A stretch of 64,000 bases of DNA from Candidatus Vicinibacter proximus (GTDB lineage: Bacteria; Bacteroidota; Bacteroidia; Chitinophagales; Saprospiraceae): positions 807,001 to 871,000 of the forward strand of contig JADJOE010000001.1 of NCBI GenBank assembly GCA_016713905.1. Direction: 5' to 3'. Positions 1 to 12,395 of this stretch are shown one piece after another (the first letter of the stretch is position 1; each line of letters starts with the position of its first letter). The notes beneath the pieces were generated by a model. The model was not told the origin of the DNA. It ran no database searches and worked only from the letters and a program-made list of their open reading frames with translations. A program made the position numbers and the translations under genes.

Positions 1-3000
1 TTGGTCCAATGGAGGAACGACACAAAGCATCAGCAATTTATCGGCAGGAAACTACAGTGTTACCGTTACCGACAGCAAAGGATGTACGGCAACAGCGAGT
101 ACCACCATCAACAATACAGGCCCTACAGTAGATGCAGGTTCAGATAAATCAGGTGTGTAGGATCTACCTTCAATTTGAGTGGACAGCCAATGGGGTACAT
201 CACCATACACTTATGCATGGGATAATGGATTAGAAACGGACAAAACAAACCGTAAATCCGGGATTCACAACCACGTATACCGTTACAGTTACGGATGCAA
301 ACGGATGTACGGCAGTAGATCAGGTGAAAGTGATCATCTATCCAAACCCAAGTGTAAGCATAGACAAATGGCATGCAAAATGTGGTTTTGCAATGGCTCA
401 GCCACAGCGAATGCAAGTGGAGGCACCTCACCATATACGTACAATTGGTCCAATGGCGGAACGACACAAAGCATCAGCAATTTATCGGCAGGAAACTACA
501 GTGTTACGGTTACAGACAGCAAAGGATGTACTGCAACAGCAAGTACCACAATCAACAATACAAACGGACCGACAGTAGATGCGGGTGCGGATAAATCAGG
601 TTGTGTAGGATCTACCTTCAATTTGAGTGCGACAGCCAATGGTGGTACATCACCATACACTTATGCATGGGATAATGGATTAGGAAACGGACAAAACAAA
701 ACCGTAAATCCGGGATTCACGACCACGTATACCGTTACAGTTACAGATGCAAACGGATGTACAGCAGTAGATCAGGTGAAAGTGATTATCTATCCAAACC
801 CAAGTGTAAGCATAGACAAATGGCATGCAAAATGTGGTTTTGCAAATGGCTCAGCCACAGCGAACGCAAGTGGAGGCACCTCACCATATACGTACAATTG
901 GTCCAATGGCGGAACGACACAAAGCATCAGCAATTTATCGGCAGGAAACTACAGTGTTACGGTTACAGACAGCAAAGGATGTACAGCAACAGCGAGTACT
1001 ACAATAAATAATATCAGTGGCCCTACAGTAGATGCAGGTTCAGATAAATCAGGTTGTGTAGGATCTACCTTCAATTTGAGTGCGACAGCCAATGGCGGTA
1101 CAACACCATACACGTATGCATGGGATAATGGATTAGGAAACGGACAAAACAAAACCGTAAATCCGGGATTCACGACCACGTATACCGTTACAGTTACCGA
1201 TGCAAACGGATGTACGGCAGTAGATCAGGTGAAAGTGATTATCTATCCAAACCCAAGTGTAAGCATAGACAAATGGCATGCAAAATGTGGTTTTGCAAAT
1301 GGCTCAGCCACAGCGAATGCAAGTGGAGGCACCTCACCATATACGTACAATTGGTCCAATGGCGGAACGACACAAAGCATCAGCAATTTATCGGCAGGAA
1401 ACTACGGTGTTACGGTTACAGACAGCAAAGGATGTACAGCAACAGCGAGTACCACAATCAATAATATCAGTGGCCCGACAGTAGATGCAGGTTCAGATAA
1501 ATCAGGTTGTGTAGGATCTACCTTCAATTTGAGTGCGACAGCCAATGGCGGTACATCACCATACACGTATGCATGGGATAATGGATTAGGGAACGGACAA
1601 AACAAAACCGTAAATCCGGGATTCACGACCACGTATACCGTTACGGTTACGGATGCAAACGGATGTACGGCAGTAGATCAAGTGAAAGTGATCATCTATC
1701 CAAACCCAAGTGTAAGCATAGACAAATGGCATGCAAAATGTGGTTTTGCAAATGGCTCAGCCACAGCGAATGCAAGTGGAGGCACCTCACCATATACGTA
1801 CAATTGGTCCAATGGCGGAACGACACAAAGCATCAGCAATTTATCGGCAGGAAACTACAGTGTTACGGTTACAGACAGCAAAGGATGTACAGCAACAGCG
1901 AGTACTACAATAAATAATATCAGTGGCCCTACAGTAGATGCAGGTTCAGATAAATCAGGATGTGTAGGATCTACCTTCAATTTGAGTGCGACAGCCAATG
2001 GCGGTACATCACCATACACTTATGCATGGGATAATGGATTAGGAAACGGACAAAACAAAACCGTAAATCCGGGATTCACAACCACGTATACCGTTACAGT
2101 TACGGATGCAAACGGATGTACGGCAGTAGATCAGGTGAAAGTGATCATCTATCCAAACCCAAGTGTAAGCATAGACAAATGGCATGCAAAATGTGGTTTT
2201 GCAAATGGCTCAGCCACAGCGAATGCAAGTGGAGGCACCTCACCATATACGTACAATTGGTCCAATGGCGGAACGACACAAAGCATCAGCAATTTATCGG
2301 CAGGAAACTACAGTGTTACGGTTACAGACAGCAAAGGATGTACTGCAACAGCAAGTACCACGATCAACAATACAAACGGGCCGACAGTAGATGCAGGTTC
2401 AGATAAATCAGGTTGTGTAGGATCTACCTTCAATTTGAGTGCGACAGCCAATGGTGGTACATCACCATACACGTATGCATGGGATAATGGATTAGGAAAC
2501 GGACAAAACAAAACCGTAAATCCGGGATTCACGACCACGTATACCGTTACAGTTACAGATGCAAACGGATGTACAGCAGTAGATCAGGTGAAAGTGATTA
2601 TCTATCCAAACCCAAGTGTAAGCATAGACAAATGGCATGCAAAATGTGGTTTTGCAAATGGCTCAGCCACAGCGAACGCAAGTGGAGGCACCTCACCATA
2701 TACGTACAATTGGTCCAATGGCGGAACGACACAAAGCATCAGCAATTTATCGGCAGGAAACTACAGTGTTACGGTTACAGACAGCAAAGGATGTACAGCA
2801 ACAGCGAGTACTACAATCAACAATATCAGTGGCCCTACAGTAGATGCAGGTTCAGATAAATCAGGTTGTGTAGGATCTACCTTCAATTTGAGTGCGACAG
2901 CCAATGGCGGTACAACACCATACACGTATGCATGGGATAATGGATTAGGAAACGGACAAAACAAAACCGTAAATCCGGGATTCACGACCACGTATACCGT

Positions 3001-6000
3001 TACAGTTACCGATGCAAACGGATGTACAGCAGTAGATCAGGTGAAAGTGATTATCTATCCAAACCCAAGTGTAAGCATAGACAAATGGCATGCAAAATGT
3101 GGTTTTGCAAATGGCTCAGCCACAGCGAATGCAAGTGGAGGCACCTCACCATATACGTACAATTGGTCCAATGGCGGAACGACACAAAGCATCAGCAATT
3201 TATCGGCAGGAAACTACAGTGTTACGGTTACAGACAGCAAAGGATGTACTGCAACAGCAAGTACCACGATCAACAATACAAACGGGCCGACAGTAGATGC
3301 AGGTTCAGATAAATCAGGTTGTGTAGGATCTACCTTCAATTTGAGTGCGACAGCCAATGGCGGTACAACACCATACACTTATGCATGGGATAATGGATTA
3401 GGGAACGGACAAAACAAAACCGTAAATCCGGGATTCACTACCACGTATACCGTTACGGTTACGGATGCAAACGGATGTACGGCAGTAGATCAAGTGAAAG
3501 TGATCATCTATCCAAACCCAAGTGTAAGCATAGACAAATGGCATGCAAAATGTGGTTTTGCAAATGGCTCAGCCACAGCGAATGCAAGTGGAGGCACCTC
3601 ACCATATACGTACAATTGGTCCAATGGAGGAACGACACAAAGCATCAGCAATTTATCGGCAGGAAACTACAGTGTTACAGTTACAGACAGCAAAGGATGT
3701 ACTGCAACAGCAAGTACCACAATCAACAATACAAACGGGCCTACAGTAGATGCGGGTGCGGATAAATCAGGTTGTGTAGGATCTACCTTCAATTTGAGTG
3801 CGACAGCCAATGGCGGTACAACACCATACACTTATGCATGGGATAATGGATTAGGAAACGGACAAAACAAAACCGTAAATCCGGGATTCACGACCACGTA
3901 TACCGTTACAGTTACCGATGCAAACGGATGTACAGCAGTAGATCAGGTGAAAGTGATTATCTATCCAAACCCAAGTGTAAGCATAGACAAATGGCATGCA
4001 AAATGTGGTTTTGCAAATGGCTCAGCCACAGCGAACGCAAGTGGAGGCACCTCACCATATACGTACAATTGGTCCAATGGCGGAACGACACAAAGCATCA
4101 GCAATTTATCGGCAGGAAACTACAGTGTTACGGTTACAGACAGCAAAGGATGTACTGCAACAGCGAGTACCACAATCAACAATACAAACGGGCCTACAGT
4201 AGATGCAGGTTCAGATAAATCAGGATGTGTAGGATCTACCTTCAATTTGAGTGCGACAGCCAATGGCGGTACATCACCATACACTTATGCATGGGATAAC
4301 GGATTAGGAAACGGACAAAACAAAACCGTAAATCCGGGATTCACAACCACGTATACCGTTCCAGTTACCGATGCAAACGGATGTACAGCAGTAGATCAGG
4401 TGAAAGTGATTATCTATCCAAACCCAAGTGTAAGCATAGACAAATGGCATGCAAAATGTGGTTTTGCAAATGGCTCAGCCACAGCGAACGCAAGTGGAGG
4501 CACCTCACCATATACGTACAATTGGTCCAATGGAGGAACGACACAAAGCATCAGCAATTTATCGGCAGGAAACTACAGTGTTACGGTTACAGACAGCAAA
4601 GGATGTACTGCAACAGCTAATACAACCATTAAGCAGTTTGATGGACCGACTGTAGATGCAGGCATTGATCAAGAGACTTGCAAAGGTCAATTAGTTTATC
4701 TAAATGCTTATGCCAATGGCGGCACATCACCATACACTTATGCATGGGATAACGGATTAGGAAATGGACAAAGTAAAACTGTGAGTCCGGCATTTACCAG
4801 CACTTACACAGTTACGGTTACAGATGCAAATGGATGTACTGCAACAGATAAAGTAAAAATTACAATATTGGATTGCAGTCCAAAAATTACGCATGAAAAA
4901 ACATTAGCTTCAATAACTAAAGTTGGATTGAATACGTATAATGTAGTTTACCATATTCTAGTCAAAAATACTGGTTACGCCGGAGTTTATGATTTAAGTG
5001 ACAAGTCAGGTTTTGATGATGATATAGCGATCAACACCGTTACCTATTCATCCAATGCTCCTGGAAATCCGGGAAATGTCTTGTTTGGAAGTGGACCTTG
5101 GAAACTTGCAGACAATCAAGCAATTTTTGCAAACACAAATCATTTATATGTCATCAATTTTAATGTCAAAATTGACTTAAGTGCAACATCTGGAGGCAAC
5201 AATACTTATTATTCATGTGGAAGGTCATTGGTTAATAGACCTTCTGCCGGAGAAGCATTGTTTAATGAATCCCTATTAGACCTTAATGATGACGGATATT
5301 ATGAAGAAAGAGACACAGCTTGCGGAGATTTACCATATATAGAGCATACAAAAACTCTAAGTAAATTGGTTCAGACCGGACCAAGGAATTTTCAGGTGAG
5401 TTACAATATTGTGGTAGTGAATAAAGGAGGAAAGGCAGATAATTATGCATTGGCGGATCGTCCGGCATTTGATAATGACATAAGCATTTTAGGTGCTAGA
5501 TACAATACAGATGCTCCTGCACATCCTGCTAACCCGGGAAATATTAACCTTGCTGGTACAGGACCTTGGAATTTATCTTCAGGACAGAATATAAATCCGG
5601 GAGCAGTGCATACTTATACCATTCAGGTAGATGTATCTATAAATCTTGAGGATGGTAAGGGTGACAATCGTTACGATCAGTGCGGAAGAGCACAGTCTAG
5701 TTATCCGGTATCCAATGAGGGGTTATTTAATGAATCGCAGTTGGATATCAGTAGTGATGGAACTGTGGATCAAAAAGATACAGCCTGTGCTGATGTGCCA
5801 TACATTGTTCATGAAAAATTTACACAAAATGTAATCGATCGTGGAAATGGTGATTATGGAGTTATCTACAAAATTGATGTTAAAAATCTTGGAGGTGCAA
5901 GTGGCCGTTATAATTTGGTGGATGCTCCTGGATTTGATAATGATTTTGTTATTCAAAGTGCAAATTATACTTCCAATGCAATTGGAAATATAGGTAATCC

Positions 6001-7927
6001 AAATCCAGTAAATTTGATTGGTAGTGGACCTTGGACGCTTGCAACAAATCAAAACATCAATGCTTTCAGTAGTCAGCAATATTATCTTACAGTAAATGCA
6101 ATTATAGATTTGGTTGTAGCTGAATCACAAGGTGATGAAGTGTATAGCGCATGTGGAAGTAAAATCCAGGGAACTCCATCTTCTGGAGAAGGATTGTTCA
6201 ATCAATCCACTTTAGATGTGAATATTGATGGGGTGATTGATCAAAGAGATACAACCTGTTATGATATTCAGTTCAATTTGTGTAGTCTTGGAGATTTTGT
6301 TTGGCATGATAAAAATGTGAATGGCAAACAAGATTTTGGCGAGGAAGGAATTGAGGGTGTGCCAGTATACTTGTATGATGCTACGACAAATACAGTAGTG
6401 AGAACCACGACCACAAATCAGTACGGGTATTATTTGTTTGACAAAATACAATGTGGAAAATTCTATGTGAAATTTGTGCCAAACGCCACTTGGACCATTA
6501 CAACACCAAATGCAGCAAGCGATGTTTTAGATAGCGATGTAGATAATTCAAATGGACCTGGAACAACAGCAATGACATTCCTGAGCCCTGGAGAAGATGA
6601 CTTGACATGGGATCTTGGATTATACAAATGTAGCATGATGGGAGGAAGGGTATTTTTTGATACCGATAAGGATGGTGTTTTTGATGCCATGGAGAATGGA
6701 ATTAATGGTTTGGATGTATTTTTAATGGATGCAACGAGCGGAGTATCTATTGCAAAAACCAGGACATCCACGAATCCTTCAACACCATCTGATGACGGTT
6801 TCTATATGTTTAACTGTATTAAACCGGGAACCTATTATGTATTATTTGAGCGATTGGATCAATTGGCTTCCTCTGTAGCTTATCAGGGAGGTAGTTACGA
6901 CAAAGATTCGGACATCAGTCATGAAAATGGATTGAACACAACTAAAAAGATTATTGTGCAAAGTGGAGACAAGATATTGAATATTGGTGCAGGTTTCATG
7001 ATCAAAGCAACGGTTGGAGATTATGCATGGATAGATGCAAATGCAAATGGAATTCAGGATGGTGGTGAAAAACCTGCAGCCGGGATGAAGGTTTATGCAT
7101 ATTCAACAAGTGGCACGATGGTCAGTGAGGCGGTAACTGAAAGCAATGGACATTATATGTTGGATGGAATTGGTCAAGGTGATTACTATGTAAAATTTGT
7201 TCCATTGCCTGGATATGGTTTTACACAAGCGCATAAAGGACCTGAAACAATTGACAATGATGTAGATGGTGCAAATGGTTATGGAACAACAAGAGTTTAT
7301 AGGCTTTTGTCAGGGGATGCGGTACCTAACATTGATGCAGGCTTAACCTCCCAGGCCTTACCAATTGAATGGCTAACGTTTGATGCATATTTTAATGGTA
7401 AAGGGACTGAATTGAATTGGACAACAGGTATTGAGCTTAACAACGATTATTACAGCATTGAAAGAAAGCATGAATCGGAGCGTGAATTTACAACAATAGG
7501 ACAGATCGCAGCGGATGTAAATACTTCTGCAGCTGCACATGAATATGATTACTTGGATGGCGGAGTCAGCAAATCAGGAATTTACTATTACCGAATTAAG
7601 CAAGTCGATAAAGATGGAGTATTCAATTACAGTAAAGTAGTTTCAATCAAAGTTTCTGTAGATAAAAACTTAGGTGTGGTTATTTATCCAAACCCGGTAA
7701 ATGAATTGCTTAAAGTTGAGTATTGGATCAATGGAGATACAGAAGTTGAAGTGACCGTTTTTGACCAAGCAGGTAAAAATGTATTTACCAATCCATTTGG
7801 AGGTTTCCGTAAATCCGGACAATATATAGAGGCTATTAATACTACTAACCTTGCACCTGGTCAGTATAGTCTTCAAATTAAAACTACCAACGGACTTGTG
7901 AATAAGCGATTTTCAGTATCGAGATAA
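1..7927 (+). CDS. Giant SprB-like repeat adhesin, T9SS-exported (5' partial, frameshifted near window start)
   Basis: This is the 3' part of a very large cell-surface protein. From 1 to about 4860 it is a tandem array of 151-residue units, each with an SprB-repeat half (GGTSPYTYNWSNGG ... TVTDSKGCT) and a PKD-like half (TVDAGSDKSGCVGS ... TVTDANGCT). Then come three DUF11-like modules of about 150 residues (about 4880-6275), each ending in an EF-hand-like acidic loop such as DVNIDGVIDQRD; three SdrD_B-like domains (about 6286-7350, e.g. GDFVWHDKNVNGKQD); an FN3-like segment; and a T9SS type A sorting domain from YPNPVNE to the end. SprB-family proteins are mobile gliding adhesins in Flavobacterium; an adhesion or motility role here is inference. 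The frame is broken by about six 1-base deletions between 155 and 391 relative to other copies, with an in-frame stop at 158-160; from about 391 on it is continuous. The true start lies outside the window. Confidence 0.85.
304..4833 (+). repeat. Tandem array of 453-bp coding repeats
   Basis: Ten consecutive units begin at 304, 757, 1210, 1663, 2116, 2569, 3022, 3475, 3928 and 4381, exactly 453 bp (151 codons) apart; an eleventh, partial and error-laden copy covers 1-303. Copies are nearly identical in DNA and differ at a few positions that recombine freely: NTN or NIS in the linker, GSD or GAD, GGTSPYT or GGTTPYT. The second half of the last unit (from about 4620) is diverged. The mosaic of variants fits unequal crossing-over or gene conversion. 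Each unit carries four cysteines. The array continues beyond the window start, so total copy number is unknown. Confidence 0.95.
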
Positions 7928-7955
7928 CTAATTTTGGGATCGATGAAATTTGGAA

Positions 7956-7994
7956 AAACAAGGCAGATTTATTAATCTGCCTTGTTTATTTTGG
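7956..7994 (+). terminator. Rho-independent terminator after the SprB-like gene
   Basis: A perfect 14-bp stem (AAACAAGGCAGATT, 7956-7969, with its complement at 7974-7987) around a TATT loop is followed by a T-rich stretch. It lies 29 bases after the stop codon. Confidence 0.85.
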
Positions 7995-8171
7995 ATTAAT
8001 GTTAAATCAATGTTTCTATTTATATCATGGTAAGTTAGATTTATTTTGATTCTCAGCATTACGATTTTTTGTAAGCCTCGTATAATTTAATCAAAGTATG
8101 ATTTGATTCACTTTTTAGAAGCTAATATTTCTGTGTTGCTCACTCAATTAAAAGGAATCGTTTTAGATAAT

Positions 8172-10391
8172 ATGGTATTGCAGAATAAAAGTGGATTTAT
8201 TTCTGTTAAGAAGTTTTTTTTCCTATTTATATACTCAACATATTGTACCAGTTTTCTTCAGGGGAATTCGCTTTTTTTTAATTCAACTTATTTGTCTGCA
8301 ATCGTAGAAAATGATGTACAAGTTTCCAATATTGGAGATTTTGTTTGGGAAGATATGAATGGTAATGGAATTCAGGATCCATCAGAGCTAGGGTTGAATG
8401 GAATACGAGTGGTATTGGAAGATACATCAGGAGCACAGATCGTGAGTATATTCACAAGTACTGGTGGGCCGCAGAATAAGCCTGGTTATTATCAATTTAA
8501 TAATGTAGTTCCGGGTCAATATCAAATCCGTTTTATTATTCCTCTCCTTTTTAAGTTTACTAAAAAGGATATAGGAGGAAATGATGATCAGGACTCAGAC
8601 GTGGATACGGTTACAGGATTGATTAAGCCGGTATTGTTAGAAGAAGGAGAGCAGAAGTCTAATTTGGATGCAGGTCTAATTAAGACGGCTACTCTAGGAA
8701 ATTTCGTTTGGCTAGACAACAACGGAAACGGGATACAAGAGTCAGCCGAGTCAGGGATAAACGGAATAGTTGTTCAATTATATAATGAACAAGGTATTTT
8801 AGTTGGAATAAAAATCACTAATGTTAATCCAAATACTGGGACGAATGGCTGGTACGAATTTGCACAATTAATTCCGGGGAAATATTATGTAGCCATAATT
8901 CCTCCTCCTGCTTTTGGATTTATCCCCACAATTCCAAATGCCACGATTGAGTCTCTCGACTCTGACATTACAGGGGTAAATGGACCTGGTACGACTGAAA
9001 TTATAAATCTTAGCTCAGGACAGAATCATAAGGATTTGGACGGAGGGTTTTATCAAGACAATTACATTGGGGATTTTATTTGGGAAGATATCAATCAGGA
9101 TGGTATTCAAGATGTTACCGAACCTGGGATTAATGGAATTGTGGTTAGTTTGCTGGATGCAACAAATCAGAAGATAATAGATCAAAGGCTAACCAAGAAT
9201 CATCCCACATCCGGAAAAGCAGGATATTATTTATTTGATAACTTGAGAATTGGAACCTATTATATCCAAGTAAACATACCAAAAGAGTTCGTTTGGACCA
9301 TTCCAAATAACGGTTCAGATTTGCTGGATTCAGATGTTGATGAAACGCATGGTCCAAACACGACCGGTAATTATTTTGTTGGTGGCAACAATCACAATAT
9401 GACTGTTGATGCAGGCATGATAAGGGGTGTAAAAGTTGGGAATTACATTTGGAACGATACAGGAATTGGTAATACCGGAACAGGACAAGGTGCTTTAAAT
9501 GGCAAGCAGGATGTTGGAGAGCTTCCACAATCCAATGTCAAAGTATATTTAAAACAACTTAATAGTACTAAAATTTTGGAGACACATTCAGACACCAATG
9601 GAATATATTTTTTTTACGTAAAACCAAAAAGTGGGATATATTTTCTTGAATTTGACATTGGTTCCCAATATGCCTTTACTACAAGCGATTATAACAACAA
9701 TATAGATGATGTTTTTGACAGTGATGTCAATGGTGCAAATGGGATTGGCACAACGCCAACATTTTCAGTGGATACATTGGATGTTTTAAAGTGGGATGCA
9801 GGTATTTATTTAAAATCTTTACCTCTGGAACTTGTTAGTTTTAATGCTGTACAACGTTCAAATGTCATTGAATTAAATTGGCAAACATTTAATGAATTTA
9901 ATACCAGTCACTTTGAAGTGGAAAGAAAATATTTTCAAGGGGACCAGTTTAATTTTCTAGGTCATATTCATGCAGAAAATGGAATATCGAAAGTCAGCAA
10001 TTATGTCTATTCAGATGATCATCTAATTGAAGATGGAATCTATTATTATCGATTAAAAATGGTTGACCAGGATAAATCATATCAATACAGTGATGTGGTT
10101 TCTGCAATTTTCCAAAATCAAAAATCAGAGGAGAACTTAAGGGTTAATGTTTACCCAAATCCGACTTCGGAATTTTTGAATTTGGAATTATACTCCGATC
10201 ATGATGATGAAGTTGGTTATTCATTTTTTAATCTAAATGGGTCAAAAACATTTGAAGGTAAAACTACCATCCAGAAATCATCGTGTCAGAAAATTCAAAT
10301 CAACTTAAAATTTTGTAACCCGGGATTATATTTAATTAAGGTTTGCAATCATTCTGAGCAAAAGATTTTCAAGTTACAATTCACTCATTAA
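8172..10391 (+). CDS. SdrD_B-repeat surface protein with T9SS sorting domain
   Basis: Predicted exported surface protein of 739 residues from the ATG at 8172; an in-frame ATG at 8103 would add 23 residues ahead of the hydrophobic signal segment (KKFFFLFIYSTYCTSFLQG), so 8172 is preferred. Four SdrD_B-like Ig-fold modules follow, each opening with a motif like GDFVWEDMNGNGIQD whose acidic loop is typical of calcium binding in Staphylococcus Sdr B domains. An FN3-like segment (from about 9820) and a T9SS type A sorting domain starting at VYPNPTSE complete it. It shares the SdrD_B, FN3-like and sorting-domain layout with the C-terminal third of the upstream giant gene but lacks the SprB array. 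A terminator lies between the two genes, so they are probably separate units. Role in adhesion is inferred. Confidence 0.85.
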   Translation: MVLQNKSGFISVKKFFFLFIYSTYCTSFLQGNSLFFNSTYLSAIVENDVQVSNIGDFVWEDMNGNGIQDPSELGLNGIRVVLEDTSGAQIVSIFTSTGGPQNKPGYYQFNNVVPGQYQIRFIIPLLFKFTKKDIGGNDDQDSDVDTVTGLIKPVLLEEGEQKSNLDAGLIKTATLGNFVWLDNNGNGIQESAESGINGIVVQLYNEQGILVGIKITNVNPNTGTNGWYEFAQLIPGKYYVAIIPPPAFGFIPTIPNATIESLDSDITGVNGPGTTEIINLSSGQNHKDLDGGFYQDNYIGDFIWEDINQDGIQDVTEPGINGIVVSLLDATNQKIIDQRLTKNHPTSGKAGYYLFDNLRIGTYYIQVNIPKEFVWTIPNNGSDLLDSDVDETHGPNTTGNYFVGGNNHNMTVDAGMIRGVKVGNYIWNDTGIGNTGTGQGALNGKQDVGELPQSNVKVYLKQLNSTKILETHSDTNGIYFFYVKPKSGIYFLEFDIGSQYAFTTSDYNNNIDDVFDSDVNGANGIGTTPTFSVDTLDVLKWDAGIYLKSLPLELVSFNAVQRSNVIELNWQTFNEFNTSHFEVERKYFQGDQFNFLGHIHAENGISKVSNYVYSDDHLIEDGIYYYRLKMVDQDKSYQYSDVVSAIFQNQKSEENLRVNVYPNPTSEFLNLELYSDHDDEVGYSFFNLNGSKTFEGKTTIQKSSCQKIQINLKFCNPGLYLIKVCNHSEQKIFKLQFTH

Positions 10392-10404
10392 AAGTTTTCT
10401 AATT

Positions 10405-10441
10405 GTATAACCTCTCTTCTGTGGAAGAGAGGTTATTTTAT
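10405..10441 (+). terminator. Rho-independent terminator
   Basis: A 12-bp stem (ATAACCTCTCTT at 10407-10418 with AAGAGAGGTTAT at 10425-10436) ends in a short T run, 13 bases after the SdrD_B gene stop. Confidence 0.8.
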
Positions 10442-10622
10442 AGTTTAGAAGATCCTGTGCGATATTTACATCATTCATTCTGTTGGATTTTATTGGATTC
10501 AAAAAGCAAATTAGATTATACCTAAACACCAGCGTTTATTAGTTTTTTTAACTAAAAGTATATGGCTTTAACCAAAGGTTTCTATATTCACCCGATTTAA
10601 ACTAATTGTTAAAAAATTGGCC

Positions 10623-11897
10623 ATGCTTTTTGTTATCTTATTCAGTTTTATTTTGGGCTATGTACTCATTGTACTGGAGCAGCCCCTCAAAATTGACAAA
10701 GCTGTATCGGGGATATTAACCGGTGTTATTTGTTGGGTGTTTGTTTCTATGGCACCGGGACTTGTTGAATCCGGAATGACTCCTGAGTCTGAGATAGGAC
10801 ATCATCTTGGTGAGATAGCCCAGATTTTATTATTCCTGATTGGTGCCATGACCATTGTTGAATTGGTGGATGCGCACAAAGGATTTAATCTATTGTCGGA
10901 CCTAATCCAAACTAAAAAAAAGGCCAGTTTATTGATAGTAGTGTCCATCATTACCTTTTTTCTATCTGCCGTTTTAGATAATCTGACAACTACCATTGTA
11001 ATGATTTCATTAATTCGCAAACTGGTACCTGACCAGGAAAGCAGAAAGTGGTATGCAGGATTTATCATCATTGCAGCCAATGCCGGAGGAGCCTGGTCCC
11101 CACTGGGGGACGTTACTACTACCATGCTTTGGATTGGTGAAAAGGTAAGTTCCATGGAATTAGTGAAGTTGGTTTTTATTCCATCCATTTTATGCCTGGC
11201 AGTACCATTAGCCCTTGCGATACTTTTTACCAACCATTTCAAAGGCCCTGTGATTGCTCAAGAAAAAGATCATGACCATGTCCTTGGTTCCAGTCGTTTT
11301 ATGTTGATTACCGGTATATTGGCATTATTGTCCGTTCCGGTTTTTAAATTATTAACTCATTTGCCTCCATTTATGGGAATGATGCTAGCGCTCTCAGTGG
11401 TGTGGTTAATCTCAGAATTTGTGGATCCAAAGATGGATAATTTTCATGTTGAGGACAGGCATAAGCTTACAGCTAGATATGCTCTCTCCAGAATTGAGAT
11501 ACCCGGGATCCTTTTTTTCTTTGGTATTTTGACTGCGGTTGCAGCCTTGCAATCAGTTGGTTTACTGACTGTACTTGCAACCGGCTTGGATGCGATACTT
11601 GGGAATTACAATTATGTCGCTATAATGTTGGGTGTATTGTCTTCGATCATAGACAATGTTCCACTGGTTGCCGCATCTATGGGGATGTATTCACTGCCTG
11701 AAGATCATGGATTCTGGCATTTTATCGCTTATGCAGCCGGTACGGGTGGATCTATGCTGATTATAGGATCAGCGGCAGGAGTTGCGGCAATGGGTATGGA
11801 GAACCTTCAATTTATGTGGTATCTTAAAAGAATTGGGGGATTGGCAGCTGTTGGATTTCTTGCAGGATCCTTGTGGATGCTTTTGGTTGGAGCTTAA
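10623..11897 (+). CDS. nhaD: NhaD-type Na+/H+ antiporter
   Basis: Inner-membrane sodium/proton antiporter of the NhaD (ion transporter superfamily) type, exchanging internal Na+ or Li+ for external H+. The 424-residue protein is almost entirely hydrophobic segments (about 12). Family-typical stretches include the conserved SAVLDNLTTTIVMI (acidic and Thr residues inside the membrane), the glycine-rich NAGGAWSPLGDVTTTMLW and the late segment SSIIDNVPLVAA. The ATG at 10623 is chosen; a TTG two codons upstream (10617) is possible. It stands alone between a terminator and a 500-bp gap. The assignment rests on motif recognition and is strong at family level. Confidence 0.93.
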   Translation: MLFVILFSFILGYVLIVLEQPLKIDKAVSGILTGVICWVFVSMAPGLVESGMTPESEIGHHLGEIAQILLFLIGAMTIVELVDAHKGFNLLSDLIQTKKKASLLIVVSIITFFLSAVLDNLTTTIVMISLIRKLVPDQESRKWYAGFIIIAANAGGAWSPLGDVTTTMLWIGEKVSSMELVKLVFIPSILCLAVPLALAILFTNHFKGPVIAQEKDHDHVLGSSRFMLITGILALLSVPVFKLLTHLPPFMGMMLALSVVWLISEFVDPKMDNFHVEDRHKLTARYALSRIEIPGILFFFGILTAVAALQSVGLLTVLATGLDAILGNYNYVAIMLGVLSSIIDNVPLVAASMGMYSLPEDHGFWHFIAYAAGTGGSMLIIGSAAGVAAMGMENLQFMWYLKRIGGLAAVGFLAGSLWMLLVGA

Positions 11898-12395
11898 AAG
11901 ACTATACTAAGAATTTTTATAAATAGATTAAAGCAGCTTGTCAAATACAGGTTGGCTTTAGGGAAAGCGAAAATCGATTGTATTTATATAAGAGGATCGG
12001 TTGAGTATTTAAATTGTTGGGATTTCTATATCATGTTCAACAAAAATTGAAAGTTAAAATATTTATCCAATCAACTCTATTATCAATTTTGACCAACAAT
12101 TCTTGTTGTATTCAATTTTTGGAAGAATTTTAAGTGTTATTAGGAACTGATCTATCCATTTAAAAAATTTAAAATTTAATGACCTTCATCTCAAATCCTC
12201 CCGGCAGGGGCAAGGTTAGATTTATAAATCAAGCATTTTATGTGACATGGTCATTGAATTCTATTGGATAGGGTAGATAGATGTCATTTTGATCCATGAC
12301 TTTGATCATATTTAAGTTTTAAAATTGGACATAAATTGGGAATCCATTCATTAGTCAGGTTTTGAATGTGATTCGTAAATTATAAAAACAAAAAT
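11898..12395. other. Intergenic region, no gene seen
   Basis: About 500 bases of AT-rich sequence between the antiporter and the three-gene operon. I see no convincing ORF, RNA gene or strong hairpin. It presumably holds the operon promoter: TTTG near 12300 with TAAAATTG about 15 bases later is a poor match to the Bacteroidota consensus. Confidence 0.5.

Noticed and set aside
324..4655. Many small overlapping open frames on both strands within the repeat array
   Set aside because: They recur at the same place in every 453-bp unit in alternative frames and are shadows of the adhesin frame.
304..4833. Regular repeats could suggest a CRISPR array
   Set aside because: The 453-bp units are in-frame coding repeats without short repeat/unique spacer structure.
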